From: Sclerurus mexicanus
Lineage: Eukaryota > Chordata > Aves > Passeriformes > Furnariidae
DNA length: 64,000 nucleotides
Assembly (NCBI GenBank): GCA_013396755.1
Contig: VWZF01001852.1
Coordinates: 1-64,000 of the forward strand
Reading direction: 5' to 3'
Part shown: positions 39,201-47,878 of the stretch, in pieces
Layout of the letters: each line of letters opens with the position of its first letter
Position numbering within the stretch: position 1 is the stretch's first letter
Program-made: the position numbers and the translations under genes
Notes under the pieces: model-generated
Databases searched by the model: none
Told to the model about the DNA's origin: nothing
What the model saw: only the letters and a program-made list of their open reading frames with translations

Positions 39201-41634
39201 CCACTATCTCTCTTTGGAAACGATGCAAGGAATCTTTATTACTCCAACTCACAAAGAAGTAGCACAGCTCGGCGGCTCCATCCACCCTCAGTTAATCGAG
39301 AATTTCTACCGGTGCTGTCTTTCAATTCGTTCCATTTTTCAGCAATCCATGAGGAAAGAGGTACAGGAACTTTGCTTTTTGTTTTGCTATTTAGATTCTC
39401 AACTTAGTATTTCAAGATTGTTTTCACTTCATTATTTCAATGGTTCACTGTACGTGCATGTGTGTAATTTTTAAAGCTCCTGATATTACTGTTATGGGCA
39501 GGTTCTCAATTTATGAGATAATGTACAGATCAGTCACTTTGTGTTCAGTGCACATTTTTATTTTGCTAAAAGTCAGCTTTGCTAATTGCACAGTTGGTTT
39601 TTACTGACATGGTGCACTAAGGAAAAATACAGGAAGGGTTGTTCATTGTGTGAAATCTCTATGAACTATTTAGACTGTGCTTTATTAATTTAATCCAAAG
39701 CATATTTAAGGAAATTTGAGGCAGACAAACATTACCTGTTTTGCTTATCAGCTGCTGAGATGCATTTCACTTTTTCTTCTACCATTTTTGAGAAATTAAG
39801 ACAGTGATGCTGTTTTGACCATCTTTTCTAGATCTTCAGCCCCCACATCTTCAGTATTGTAGGCAATTGAAAATTGTGGTTTATACTTCTGCATATGGCA
39901 GACATAAATTCCTTGAGATTTTTTTCCAAGAAAACCTTTTATTTCACCGTTGAAGCAACTGATTGGAATAGGAGTCTCATCTGTAGATCCAAAGATGAAT
40001 TGGAACTTTTAAGGTTTATTGAAAAGCTTTGTATAAAACGTGGCTCTAAAAGCTCAGCAAAACACAAAAATTTCTTTATTTTCTATACATTTTATGCCTT
40101 CATACTGATTAAGAGTGAGAAGATGTTCTGAGCAAAGTGCTTCAGCTGTTTGTTTACAAAAAGAAATTCCTGCCTGGCCAAGTTTATTCAATGGACTTTT
40201 ACTATCACAGTTCTTAATTAGGGAGGCACACTGAGAAAGAAAGATGAGAATTTTAGCTGTTGCAACACCCTTTTTTAAAGGAGCTGTAGTATCTCAGATG
40301 TCTTATTAGAGAAATAGTGTTCAGCTCAAAGGAAAAAAAAAGTTAAAAAAAGGAGCATGTGTCTCACTCCAAGTTGTGTAACAATGGAAAAGCCTTTTGA
40401 TGCCAAAGTAACAAAACTGTGGAGAGAAAAATCATGTAAGCAAATTAGTTACATCTTCTTAAGCCTGGCTTTTTGACAGCAATGTCATCAATGACATCAG
40501 AGAGTCTTGAAGAAATAATGTCATTATATTTGCTAGTGTTTATGTAAACATGTTTCATTCTCTACTAACATTTCACCAACTGTTTTACAGAAAAAGAAAA
40601 AGACAGACAGTGGGATATCAGAATTTAGTAAGGCAGCTGAGGACCCAGGTCTGGTAAGAGAACATGGAGTTTTGTTTGAGTGCTCTCCTGATAACTGGAC
40701 TGACCAAAAGAAACCACCACCAACAATGAATTACTGGGTTGTGGGGTAAGTTTAAAGACAAATTTTGTCTTTGGCTTTTAATTTTGAGTATGCCATTTTA
40801 AATGAATTCAACTATAGCACATCACAGAAATGCTTGAGCAGACTGACTGAGGTAGCTTTAATTGGGGACTGGGAAGTTGCACTGGTGTGAAGTTCCACCT
40901 TTAACTAAGGGGAGCACCGTGCCAGTGTGAAAACAGCATGGAGCTGGCAGCCTTTGCAGAGCGGAGGAAAGATGTTTAAAGAGAAAAAAGAAAGGCAGTT
41001 GTTTCCCACCAGGAATGTACGTAACTGCAGTTTCTGTTAAAAAATTAAAATCTTTAATTTAAACAGTAGTTTATGCTACTGTTGATATCTTTTAATGCTA
41101 CACAAGGTTATGCACAGATAACATTATTAACACAGATTAACAGCTTTCCTATTTTAGCTCTTTCCCTAAAAGAGCTCATTGGATTAGTATGTGGGAATGT
41201 ACCTACCCAGATGTATTAAGTTTAGAAATTAGTACATTTTTGAATAGGGGGGTTTCCTCCCAAGGACTTGAGTGCAGCTTGTACCACAGAAACAGATCCT
41301 GAAAACCTGAAGATTTTTTCCATGCGCAGCCTTGTGAAAACTGAGCAGAGAATAACTTGATTTAAAAATTAAATGCAGGAGAGACACTGAAATTTGCCAG
41401 CTGTCTTACACAGCAACTGGTTTTAACTTCTTACTGAAACCTTGGAGTACAACCAGAATTTATCATTTGAGGAGAAAAAAAACTAACAAGTCTAATGATT
41501 TTCTTATTTTTTTTTTCCCTAGGAGACTCATTCTACATCCAAAACCTCAGGAATGTTATGTCTGTTTTCATGACTCAGTCACAGAAGCTGCTGTTGAACT
41601 GGCCTTTAAACTGTCCTTTGGCTTAATTACATAG
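6201..41634 (+). CDS. INTU: Inturned planar cell polarity protein (gene-level entry; 16 coding exons, complete)
   Basis: INTU is a subunit of CPLANE (with FUZ, WDPCP, CPLANE1 and RSG1). CPLANE acts at the basal body in ciliogenesis and Hedgehog/planar polarity signalling, and INTU with FUZ forms a Mon1-Ccz1-like exchange factor for RAB23. Sixteen exons joined by GT-AG introns give 2748 coding bases and 915 residues (human about 942), with all phases consistent. A conserved DLEPEWLDGVQKNGELFYLE block follows a short N terminus. Then come a PDZ-like domain (about 147-262) and longin-type regions (about 305-420, 510-620 and 760-910, boundaries inferred). The linker at about 630-735 is rich in Ser and Pro. 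The start is the first in-frame ATG, with a good context (GGGATGG). The N terminus is Gly/Ala-rich and differs from human. Identity is from remembered human INTU sequence and is strong throughout. Confidence 0.96.
6966..7045 (-). mobile_element. CR1 LINE 3'-end fragment
   Basis: TCATAGAATCACAAGATGGT followed by TTGGGGCGGAAGGGACTTTA is a diverged reverse complement of the CR1 3' terminus, which normally ends in repeated ATTCTATG units. Only the last ~80 bases of the element remain, as is usual for 5'-truncated CR1 copies. Confidence 0.8.
8770..8960 (-). mobile_element. Possible old CR1-derived segment
   Basis: TATCCAAAACTGGACATGGT resembles the reverse complement of a conserved CR1 stretch (the 'cagttttgg' region near its 3' end). 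Flanking similarity is weak, so this is only a suggestion; a repeat-library search would settle it. Confidence 0.25.
9149..9243 (-). mobile_element. CR1 LINE 3'-end fragment
   Basis: GCATCATAGAATATCTTGAG, then a diverged 'ttagaagtgacctacaag' and 'atcatcaagtccaactcca', match the CR1 3' end on the minus strand. Truncated and diverged. Confidence 0.8.
9706..10292 (+). CDS. INTU: INTU coding exon 2 (residues 30-225)
   Basis: The largest exon. Acceptor TTTCTTTCCCAG, donor TTGATTG followed by GTAAGT. It encodes the conserved acidic block around ELFYLELSESEEE, then a Lys-rich segment (KKWTKILKKKNLLPK) typical of INTU, then GPTSILKHQS. The first half of the PDZ-like domain follows (YKDVYIYVNPRKL through VVHGLVPGSSAVKTGQILIG). 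Phase is 2 in and 1 out, matching neighbouring exons. Confidence 0.95.
10414..10710 (-). mobile_element. Probable LTR-like repeat insertion (boundaries uncertain)
   Basis: A GC-rich island in an AT-rich intron, starting TGGAAGGAAGGAGATGGACA. On the minus strand an ATTAAA signal (TTTAAT on +, near 10470) would precede a short U5-like tail. No target-site duplication could be matched, so the LTR identity is a guess from composition and layout. Confidence 0.35.
10504..10539. repeat. 12-bp tandem repeat, three units
   Basis: GGGTGGAGTTAT occurs twice in direct succession, followed by the variant GGGCGGTGTTAG. It lies inside the GC-rich insertion in INTU intron 2. Confidence 0.75.
15208..15410 (-). 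mobile_element. CR1 LINE 3' fragment
   Basis: A very clear CR1 end: AATCATAGAATGGTTTGGGT, then 'tggaagagacctta', and further in 'ccaccctcacagggaagaat'. Minus orientation, about 200 bases, 5'-truncated. It is one of the better preserved copies here and strong support for an avian or reptilian source. Confidence 0.92.
19375..19848 (+). mobile_element. CR1 LINE 3' fragment
   Basis: Plus-orientation CR1 of about 470 bases. It runs from AACCAAGATGATCAGAGGGA through 'ctatgaggaaaggctgaaag' and 'attgtgagggtggtgaggcc' to GTCCCTTCCAACCCAAACTA, then TTCTATG. The reverse-transcriptase region is absent. This is the longest CR1 in the window. Confidence 0.93.
20082..20167 (+). CDS. INTU: INTU coding exon 3 (residues 226-254)
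   Basis: Acceptor CACCTCCAG, donor ATGCAG followed by GTACAG. Encodes DALVAVNDVDVNSENIERVL then SCIPGPMQ, the second half of the PDZ-like domain and one of the best conserved INTU blocks. Confidence 0.96.
20168..25283 (+). other. INTU: INTU intron 3
   Basis: 5.1 kb of AT-rich intron. I see only short chance ORFs and low-complexity A/T runs; no repeat end or RNA gene is recognised. Confidence 0.8.
25284..25487 (+). CDS. INTU: INTU coding exon 4 (residues 255-322)
   Basis: 68 codons, phase 0 at both ends; acceptor CTTAATAG, donor GATGAG followed by GTATGT. Begins VKLTFETSVFEPGGTSQQRN and contains LVRLLWGED and HIVMFLTLKLDSETSKDE. It completes the PDZ-like fold and opens the first longin-type region. 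Confidence 0.95.
25488..29927 (+). other. INTU: INTU intron 4
   Basis: 4.4-kb intron with one CR1 fragment (29355-29580, minus strand). The rest is unique-looking AT-rich DNA with no supported gene. Confidence 0.8.
29355..29580 (-). mobile_element. CR1 LINE 3' fragment
   Basis: AGAGTCACAGAATGCTAGAA, then 'ggaaccttgaagatcatcta' and 'ccaccctcacagttaagaat', match the CR1 3' end in minus orientation, 5'-truncated. Confidence 0.9.
29928..30046 (+). CDS. INTU: INTU coding exon 5 (residues 323-361)
   Basis: Acceptor TTCTTCACAG, donor ATCAG followed by GTAAAA. Encodes QEILYQYPTSEASQKLKSVR then GIFLTLSDILEN, a strongly conserved longin-region block. Confidence 0.95.
30349..30438 (+). CDS. INTU: INTU coding exon 6 (residues 362-391)
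   Basis: Acceptor TTTTTCTAG, donor GAAAA followed by GTGAGT. Encodes SSLFLCEKLVQVVYWKESDK then LLVIGLPEE. The WKESDKLL(L/V)IGLP motif is diagnostic of INTU. Confidence 0.95.
30839..30916 (+). CDS. INTU: INTU coding exon 7 (residues 392-417)
   Basis: Acceptor ATTTTTTAG, donor AACAG followed by GTGAGT. Encodes VPLSQLRNMIEDVVRTLTFM then YGSLN, matching the conserved INTU helix and strand. Confidence 0.95.
30917..31709 (+). other. INTU: INTU intron 7 (short introns 5-7 region)
   Basis: Together with introns 5 (30047-30348) and 6 (30439-30838) this is short, AT-rich, featureless intronic DNA; no repeat or RNA gene recognised. Confidence 0.8.
31710..31887 (+). CDS. INTU: INTU coding exon 8 (residues 418-477)
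   Basis: Acceptor TTTGTTCAG, donor ACCAAG followed by GTAATG. Encodes AFCQVENVSRLDHFFNLFFQ then RALQPARL and LDNLPGLRWLTLPQETK. It is about five residues shorter than human after RALQPA. It is more GC-rich than the flanking introns. Confidence 0.96.
31888..34422 (+). other. INTU: INTU intron 8
   Basis: 2.5-kb AT-rich intron; no repeat ends, RNA genes or extra exons recognised. Confidence 0.8.
34423..34476 (+). CDS. INTU: INTU coding exon 9 (residues 478-495)
   Basis: A 54-nt exon, phase 0 at both ends; acceptor AAATATTTCAG, donor GAGCTG followed by GTAAAC. Encodes MEIDTALSDLEAADFAEL. It is short enough to be missed by ORF finding, but it is a direct match to INTU. Confidence 0.94.
34477..35652 (+). 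other. INTU: INTU intron 9
   Basis: 1.2-kb AT-rich intron with nothing recognisable beyond splice sites. Confidence 0.8.
35653..35715 (+). CDS. INTU: INTU coding exon 10 (residues 496-516)
   Basis: A 63-nt exon; acceptor TTTTTCCCCACAG, donor TACAAG followed by GTAGTA. Encodes SEDYYDMRRLYMILGSCLFY then K, the start of the second longin-type region. Confidence 0.95.
35716..36744 (+). other. INTU: INTU intron 10
   Basis: 1-kb intron. The acceptor is TTCATTAAG, less common than CAG but with an adequate pyrimidine tract. No other feature seen. Confidence 0.8.
36745..36966 (+). CDS. INTU: INTU coding exon 11 (residues 517-590)
   Basis: 74 codons, phase 0; donor GGCTTG followed by GTAAGT. Encodes GYLIGNHLPKEDLIDIGLYC then RHYCLLPLAAEQRIGQLVIW, a highly conserved core block, and ends ARYFLLIVGL. 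Confidence 0.96.
36967..37524 (+). other. INTU: INTU intron 11
   Basis: 558-base AT-rich intron; nothing else recognised. Confidence 0.8.
37525..37947 (+). CDS. INTU: INTU coding exon 12 (residues 591-731), linker-rich
   Basis: Encodes RHFMLCVLLEAGGCASKAIG then NPGPDCIYVDQV, followed by a Ser/Pro-rich linker (KPSPPRNSGG and similar) that is probably disordered. The donor is weak (GATCAG followed by GTCTGA), and reading through would meet TGA at once. Phase 0 joins cleanly to exon 13, and the stronger-looking upstream donor near 37891 would shift the frame into TAG. The exon is roughly 25 residues shorter than I recall for human here. Confidence 0.9.
37948..38436 (+). other. INTU: INTU intron 12
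   Basis: 489 bases. Contains an (ATA)n-type microsatellite near 38205-38220 (ATAATAATAATAATAATAG). No gene. Confidence 0.8.
38437..38534 (+). CDS. INTU: INTU coding exon 13 (residues 732-763)
   Basis: Acceptor TTGTTTTTCAG, donor ATCAA followed by GTAAGA. Encodes ATRKKHTLPNPFHLGNLKKN then LSEKDTELLNAI. The TLPNPFHLGNLKK core is diagnostic of INTU. Confidence 0.95.
38535..39170 (+). other. INTU: INTU intron 13
   Basis: 636 bases, very AT-rich, with long A and T runs; no other feature recognised. Confidence 0.8.
39171..39360 (+). CDS. INTU: INTU coding exon 14 (residues 764-827)
   Basis: Acceptor TTTTTTTTTAAG, donor AAAGAG followed by GTACAG. Encodes LTSGPENTLFHYLSLETMQG then IFITPTHKEVAQLGGSIHPQ, the third longin-type region, ending CLSIRSIFQQSMRKE. 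Confidence 0.96.
39361..40590 (+). other. INTU: INTU intron 14
   Basis: 1.2-kb AT-rich intron; only chance ORFs. Confidence 0.8.
40591..40745 (+). CDS. INTU: INTU coding exon 15 (residues 828-878)
   Basis: Acceptor CTGTTTTACAG, donor GTGGG followed by GTAAGT. Begins with a Lys run (KKKKTDSGISEFSK), then the conserved REHGVLFECSPDNWTDQKKP and a YWVVG tail. Confidence 0.96.
40746..41522 (+). other. INTU: INTU intron 15
   Basis: 777-base intron; a long T-rich tract precedes the acceptor of the last exon. No other feature. Confidence 0.8.
41523..41634 (+). CDS. INTU: INTU coding exon 16 (residues 879-915 and stop)
   Basis: Acceptor TTTTTTTCCCTAG. Encodes RLILHPKPQECYVCFHDSVT then EAAVELAFKLSFGLIT and TAG, closely matching the C-terminal end of INTU. 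Confidence 0.96.
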
Positions 41635-42163
41635 ATGAGCTTCCTGGACACTCAGCCATCCTTCATGGGGGTGTTATTTCTTTAAAGTATTGAATATAAA
41701 GGGAAATGAACTCAGTTTGGGTGCCCACCCATGGTGTATCTTTGAAATGCTTTAGAAAAATGTAAATATATTGTGGTATGACATAGGTAAAACTTCTGTG
41801 GCAATTCTAATAATCTCATCTATTGAATACTTAAAAACATTTCAGAGAACCAAAGTTCCTATTTTTATATACTGTCAAATTTTTTATCCTGATCATAACT
41901 TTATTATATGAAAACATCATATAATTTGTACAGTCACCGCTATCAGTGCACAATATGCAATGAAAAATGATAAGCTGATCCTCAAAGTACCCTCTGAACA
42001 TCTGGCAATTGGTGATGAAGGGAAAAGAAAGTTTACCAATTAGTTAAAGTTTTGCACCTCTAAGGGCCTCGAAAATACTGAATGTTTTCAGTAGCGTTGT
42101 GTTGATCAACACAGAAAGAAATCTCTTAGACAATTTACGGCACTTAGCCTCACAAAACGAATG

Positions 42164-42169
42164 GCTAAT
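42164..42169 (+). repeat. Left target-site duplication of the solo LTR
   Basis: GCTAAT, repeated exactly at 42524-42529. Six bases is the usual duplication length for class II (ERVK-type) retroviral insertions. Confidence 0.8.
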
Positions 42170-42523
42170 TGTCGTTGATGGGACGGACGATAAAAAGCAG
42201 GCGAAGATCCCAAACAGATAAAAGTGAAACTTTCCTTTATTAATTAATCATCTCCCGCTCTATTTTCCACACACTTACTTTTATATATTTCCTAAGTGTA
42301 CGTGCACTAACATTATTGGTGCTCATTACACACAAACAATCACCTATTGGCCACAGTTACAAACTAGTGTCTGTACAAACTCGTCCAGGTTTCTTATCGT
42401 ACACTTCTCATGGGTTCTCAGTCTCTGCAAGTTGTTTATCTTCATGGGCACACAACAATCTGGCCAAGGTCAAATTCTTCTTCCTCCGTCAAGGGATCCG
42501 CAGGCCAGCTGCAGTTTCCCACA
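42170..42523 (-). mobile_element. Solo retroviral LTR, antisense to INTU, with 6-bp target duplication
   Basis: 354 bases that start TGTCG and end CCACA on the + strand, so the element has TG...CA termini in either orientation, flanked by GCTAAT on both sides. Minus orientation is shown by a TATATAAAAG TATA box (complement of 42282-42293) and a downstream AATAAA signal (complement of 42236-42241), leaving a U5 of about 65 bases. No internal retroviral genes or second LTR are present, so it is a solo LTR left by recombination. Duplication length suggests an ERVK-type (class II) endogenous retrovirus; the family is not named. Confidence 0.85.
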
Positions 42524-42529
42524 GCTAAT
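42524..42529 (+). repeat. Right target-site duplication of the solo LTR
   Basis: GCTAAT, identical to 42164-42169. Confidence 0.8.
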
Positions 42530-42729
42530 TATTTTTGCCAGTATGCTCTCCTACATACTCAAGAACTATAGTCTAGTTGATGTTTTACTTGACTTCATGA
42601 GTTTTAACTATTAATAATACTTATATTTGTTAAAATGCAATTTTGAAGACACAAAGAAAGGTGGGGGGCAGGGGAGATGGTTTTAAGACTTCTGCATGGA
42701 CTTGGCTTATTTTTTATTCCTAATTTCAT

Positions 42730-42735
42730 AATAAA
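42730..42735 (+). terminator. INTU: Candidate INTU polyadenylation signal
   Basis: First + strand AATAAA after the INTU stop codon. It is followed within 50 bases by T-rich DNA (CTTTTTTTGTTTAC). A second AATAAA occurs at 43589-43594 and could serve as a distal site. Confidence 0.5.
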
Positions 42736-43569
42736 AATTTGTATTTGTTAAAGAACAGTAAAGCATTAATCTTTTTTTGTTTACTTAACATATTTGCTCT
42801 TGTTTATTTAACCGTAATTTGTTTAGTTAGATCTTGTATAATTTATAGATGGATATTACAAAACCTGCTCAGTTATATCCATGTAAGGCAAGAGTAGGCA
42901 AGATGTTTGCAAAATCAGAATTCTTCTACAAAATTCAGCTTTCCTACAAATGATTAAAATATTTGTAAATTACAGATCAGCTGCTCCTAAAGCTTTTTTT
43001 TACTTAAGTTTGGTTTAAAATGTAAGATTTTGGGGGTCTTTTTGTCCCCAGCCAGCTCATTTAGTTCTGGCCATCTGCACATTTCATCATGTTCCATGTC
43101 AACAGTGTACTTTTTTTCTTTCTACTGTTTCTACGTGCTTTTCATAAAATGCATAACTAGAGTTGCATTTTGAACAACAGGTTCAAAAAGTTTAAGTGTT
43201 TAGGAAAGTAAATTCTGTTACACAGGCTCTCATGACCAAATCTTTAGCTCGTTTTCACTGGTAAGCTAGAACTGTCGGGAATAGTTCTAAAACAGTCAAT
43301 CAAATGCTTTTAAGAGCCCATTCTCATGGAGTGATTCACAGCTTGTCTTGATCACTCAACAGTTGCTTAAGTTCCAAGCAGTAGAAGTCTTAGGCCTGAA
43401 GATTAAGCATATGATTGAAGATTTTGTTAATCAGCTTTCTCCAAAATTTATGGTTTCTAGCACATGAGCAATAGTATTTCACTTTGAGACATACAAAACT
43501 GAGTTACATCAGTACTGTGTTAGATTTGTTCCCCATCTGTAAATTAAGTTGTTGCCCGTAAGAAGAACA

Positions 43570-43570
43570 N
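43570..43570. other. Assembly ambiguity: single N
   Basis: One isolated N between AGAAGAACA and ATGAGATTTA. The other two Ns in the window sit at sequence joins, so this may also be a gap of unknown length rather than one uncertain base. Confidence 0.7.
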
Positions 43571-46500
43571 ATGAGATTTACTCTGAAAAATAAAAGTATA
43601 TAATTCTATGAATAGCATCTGAACAGCACCTTTGAAAAGTCTAAAATATGTGAGGCTTGGATATTAGATTTCATAGTAAATGGAAGAATGAACATACAGA
43701 AAAGCAAGCTACCTTTGCTGCACTGCTTTTAGCGGGTATATGTTTGTGCACAGAAGTGTGTATCTGTATGGAAAAAGGCAATTTTGCTGATGTTTGTCTC
43801 TTGTTTCAGCCTTTTAAAGGTTGGACTACTTTGTTTGAATGCTTTAGAAAGAGGGCAGCTAACTTCTCTAGATCCTTGTGTTCAATCATACAAGGTTACT
43901 CTGCTGTCAGTTACTGGGTTAAACTGGGTTTGACTCAGCTGGGCAAATACACAAGTGAGTCTCTGCCAAAGAAACAGTGTGAATATGTAGATGTGTGTGG
44001 AGAAAACAACAGAGGTGGTACTCCTTCAATACCCATCACCTGTTTAGCTTGGCTTGCTCCTTCACAAGAAACTTTAACCAGACCTGAGGGCATCTGAGGC
44101 TGGTACAATTCTTATACTCAGTGTAGTGTAGTAGCCCTTCCTCCTCAGCTCCATTTAGATCCTTAGGCATTTATCTTAGTGTCCAGAAGAACCCTTTCTT
44201 TAACTTAGAAGAATAACATAATTTAAAAAGTGCTACCAAGTTTTTGATACCTCTATAAACCGTTTGGCATTGCTTTAATATGAAGTGTGAACACCCCATA
44301 TGGCAGCCAAAATGCATAGGCAAAATGCTTCAGGAAAGCAATTTCTACACATTTCTGTGAAACACTCAGCTACCCTTTACCTTCCATAGGTATGGTATCT
44401 CTAGACCTGGAAACATATGAAGTAAGGAAGCTGAAAATGTAAGCTTTTCTCACTGTTACTAATGTTTCACTCGCAGTTTGAGATTTTCTTGTGCTGACAC
44501 CAAATTCATACACTGTTGGTAGGTGTCAGGATAAATCCAGATTGCCAAAACCAAATGCTTGAAAAAGAAAGGACCTGAAAAGGAAGGGTTTGGGGCCTTT
44601 GTTACAGCTCATGCTAAATAGGAGAGAGATCGTACAACATACTTGGTGTAGTATAAGCTTCGGAAGTTCTAAAGTTTTTGGTTGAAGAGCCATTTCTTTC
44701 TCAGTAGGATTTTTGGCATTGCTGATTTAGCAAATGTTAGACAGTATTTCCAAATGCAGGTTCTAAAATTTGCTTTTAAGGACAAATACAAACAGACTTT
44801 TGTGTCCAAAGCAGATAAAGAAAAACACATAAATAATCTTTTGCATATTAGTTGTGTTTAATAAACAAACTAGATCTGGTCAAGAGCTGGGCAATTCTTT
44901 CCCTCAGCATGCATTGGTAATTGGTGGTATATTGATCCAGTTTTGTAATGAGCTTATTTTCTAACAAGAGGAAGAGTCATCATGGTTTACAGTGCAGCTT
45001 AAGTAATAAAGTAATAAAACTGGTTTTTGATCTTTAATGATTAATGACTTTGTGAGGTGCATGTAAATGTCCATTCAGATGGATTCTTGAAAGACACAAA
45101 GGTCATGGAATTAATTACAAGAAACCTCGGTCTTGGAATATGAAATGTTGATACTGGTATTTGGCAAATTACATAACACACATATCAGCGGAATGGAAAA
45201 TAAGTTCTTCATATCTAATTTAATATGAAAATAGATGGAAAATCTGCTTCCTTTGTCTTAGGTTATCTCTTTTAGGATTTCTCTGGTTAGGTTTTGATAA
45301 TTTAAACAAAAATGCAGTGTTCTGTACTTTCTCTTCTTGACAGTTTTTTACTGTAATGTCAGAAACTTTTCTTGCCACAGACTTATCTGGTAGTGCTGAC
45401 CAGGAGAAATTCTGTCAGTCATTAAAGTTTGATTAATCTCCTTGCATTGCATGCAAATTCTTAAACAGTCCTTTTTCAATTACAGTAGTTTTGTATGTAA
45501 AGAGTTTAAGGTGGTTTTCTTTCTTTCCTTACAGTGGAAAAAGTAAAACATGCATTATGTAAATAACACTTTCTAGTTCTTCAAATCTCCCATCTCCTAG
45601 AAGTGTTTCCAGATGGCTTACGTGTATGACTCAAATTTTAGAAACATTCCATGAATAACACTCAACATTAATTTCCTTAGAATTATAGTATTTAGCAAAG
45701 TGGTGTACCCATTGCTGAAGTTCAGGATCTTTGGATGCTTTCTTATATGTTTTGTTCAGGATAGCGAACGGGAACAAAAGCTGCAGTGTTGTTGTTACTG
45801 AACCAGCAAATAAAAAGTGATTTGGGGTACATCCACATGGTCTGCATTTACTACACAAGAAGTACCTGTGATGTAGTTTAAGTCAACATAGCTATTCTTC
45901 TACTGGGATTAGCTTTCACAAGTGGAAGCTTGGAAATATCCCAATATAGAAATTACTCCATGTTTCTTGATTATTTTGTAAAGAATACAATGTTTTGGAT
46001 AAATCTTGTTATTCGTGTTTTAAAGTTTCAATTAGTATCTATAACAAAGATCAGTATTCTAGTATTGTAATACTGTTTAATACAATTCTTGTGTTTCAGT
46101 TTTGCAAGGCGATTTTGGCAAACCTGACTTCTGGCAGAGCAGCAGGAGTAACATCCCTGTGTGGAGTATGCTTATCACATAAGCTCATGTAGCTGCTGAT
46201 ACTGGGAAAGGCAGTGAAATCTCTGCAGTGGCAGTTCCAGTTTTACCTGATGGGCCTCAGGTATGTATATTTACTTCATTTTAGAGGTAGACCAATATAA
46301 AACAGTATTTGCATTCAGTTACTTAAAAATTTACTAATACGTAATTGCAAGCATAAAAGTAATAAGAAATGTACAATCTTCAAAGAAGAGGATGAAGTTG
46401 GGCAAAAGATTCTCTGGAAACAGTGCTATAGCACAGCTCTCAAAGTTTTGTGGTTTATTACATTCTGTAGGTAATGAATTTTGCCAGGTTTGAATGCAGA

Positions 46501-47204
46501 AATTGAGTTTATTTTTTGCTAACCTATGGTTGTATAGGGTGTCATTTAAAGAGTTAATGACCATCTTTGTTCTATATCAGGAATATCAACTGAAGATTTT
46601 TAACAGAGATTTTGGGTATTTTATGTCTCTAGATACATTTCATTAATTCAAATAGGTAAAATTAATTTCCTGAAAACAGGATCTGGAAGGCTTTCTTGAT
46701 TTGCCTGCAATGGGACAAGTTAACTCCAGTTGCTGTCTGTGCTGTGCAGGGTTGTCCCAGGAATTGACTGCTTTGCTTCACCTGTTGCTCTCTCTGCCCT
46801 GTATTTGGGCTGAATTAACAATTCAGTTTAATAAGGTGTTTGGTTTGTTGTTCTTCCTTCAAAGTCTGGTTTATTGTTTGCCATGTTTTCACCTATAGAG
46901 AATCCTAAGAGCTGGAAATAGATGAAAAATCTACAGATACAAAACATGGATTTTTTTTAACTTTGTCACAGTTCGTGGCTGGTGCTCCACTACAGGGAAA
47001 AGTTGAAACAAGTAACACTTTCCATAAGTATGAATAAGAATGTGTGGGTTGGAAGTGAAAGCATGGTATTACAGAGAAAATTTCTTTCCGGAGTGTGCTA
47101 GTTACAGGGGCCAGGACCAGTTTATGACTATGTGAGTATAACCAAAACTGTGCATTCTACACCCTCTATATCATTTCTGATGAACTGTTAATAATGGATC
47201 ATTT

Positions 47205-47878
47205 GTAGCAGCTGCCCAGGGCACACCTGACACCTCAGGCTACAAGCTGGGTGGTAAAGAACTCTGTGAGATAGGGGAGTGTTCCTGTCTTCACACCAAT
47301 GACTCAGCTGTGATAATTCCCCTCCAGGGAGGCATTAGCATCTTCACACCCAGCCTGAGGGGTCATGTTTGCTAATGGGCCATTAGGGACTGGCACAATA
47401 GGCAGCTGCAATGACCTAGACCATCAAAGATTCCAAAAATATCCCATGACTCACAGAGTAAATCACCCATTTGGAAACTCCCTGCCCCGCAGGAGGTACT
47501 GGGCATTCCCACCTCAACCTGTGCATAATCTTCAGGTTTGGGGACTTCTGGTACCACTCATGGGATCCAGATGAGGACCAGAACCTCAACAGGACTGCTA
47601 CTGCCACCCTCAACAAGACTTCGACCATTATCCTCACCAACAGGTTTCCCTTTCCTTTTACTCTGTACTCAGGGGGACCACGTAGCACTCAGCACAGGGG
47701 CTAACGAGCACCATTGTGTTCATGCCCCCAGGGTGCTGGGTTATACATCTGTCTTTGTCAGTTAAAACCAGCTTGTATCATTGTATTTATTGTAATCTTT
47801 TTAGTAAATTGTAACTGACTTGTAATCTCTGTTGAGTTGGGTTTATTTCTCGTGCTGGTTTACCTTTAAAGCAGCACA
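47205..47878. mobile_element. Probable LTR-type repeat (boundaries and strand uncertain)
   Basis: A block of clearly higher GC than its surroundings, beginning near TGTAGCAGCTGCCCAGGGCA. It ends with an R/U5-like run of TGTAAT repeats and GTGCTGGTTTACCTTTAAAG, a terminus style common in bird endogenous retroviruses. No target duplication or retroviral genes found. Short ORFs inside are not recognisable. Confidence 0.4.

Larger units (their letters stand above)
41635..42755 (+). other. INTU: INTU 3' untranslated region (inferred extent), carrying an LTR insertion
   Basis: After the stop codon no AATAAA occurs on the + strand until 42730, which gives a UTR of about 1.1 kb. A 354-bp antisense solo LTR lies inside it. 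An earlier non-canonical poly(A) site cannot be excluded, in which case the LTR would be just downstream of the gene. Confidence 0.5.

Noticed and set aside
42170..42523. Possible full endogenous retrovirus with genes
   Set aside because: Only one LTR lies between the target duplications; no internal region or retroviral protein frame exists.
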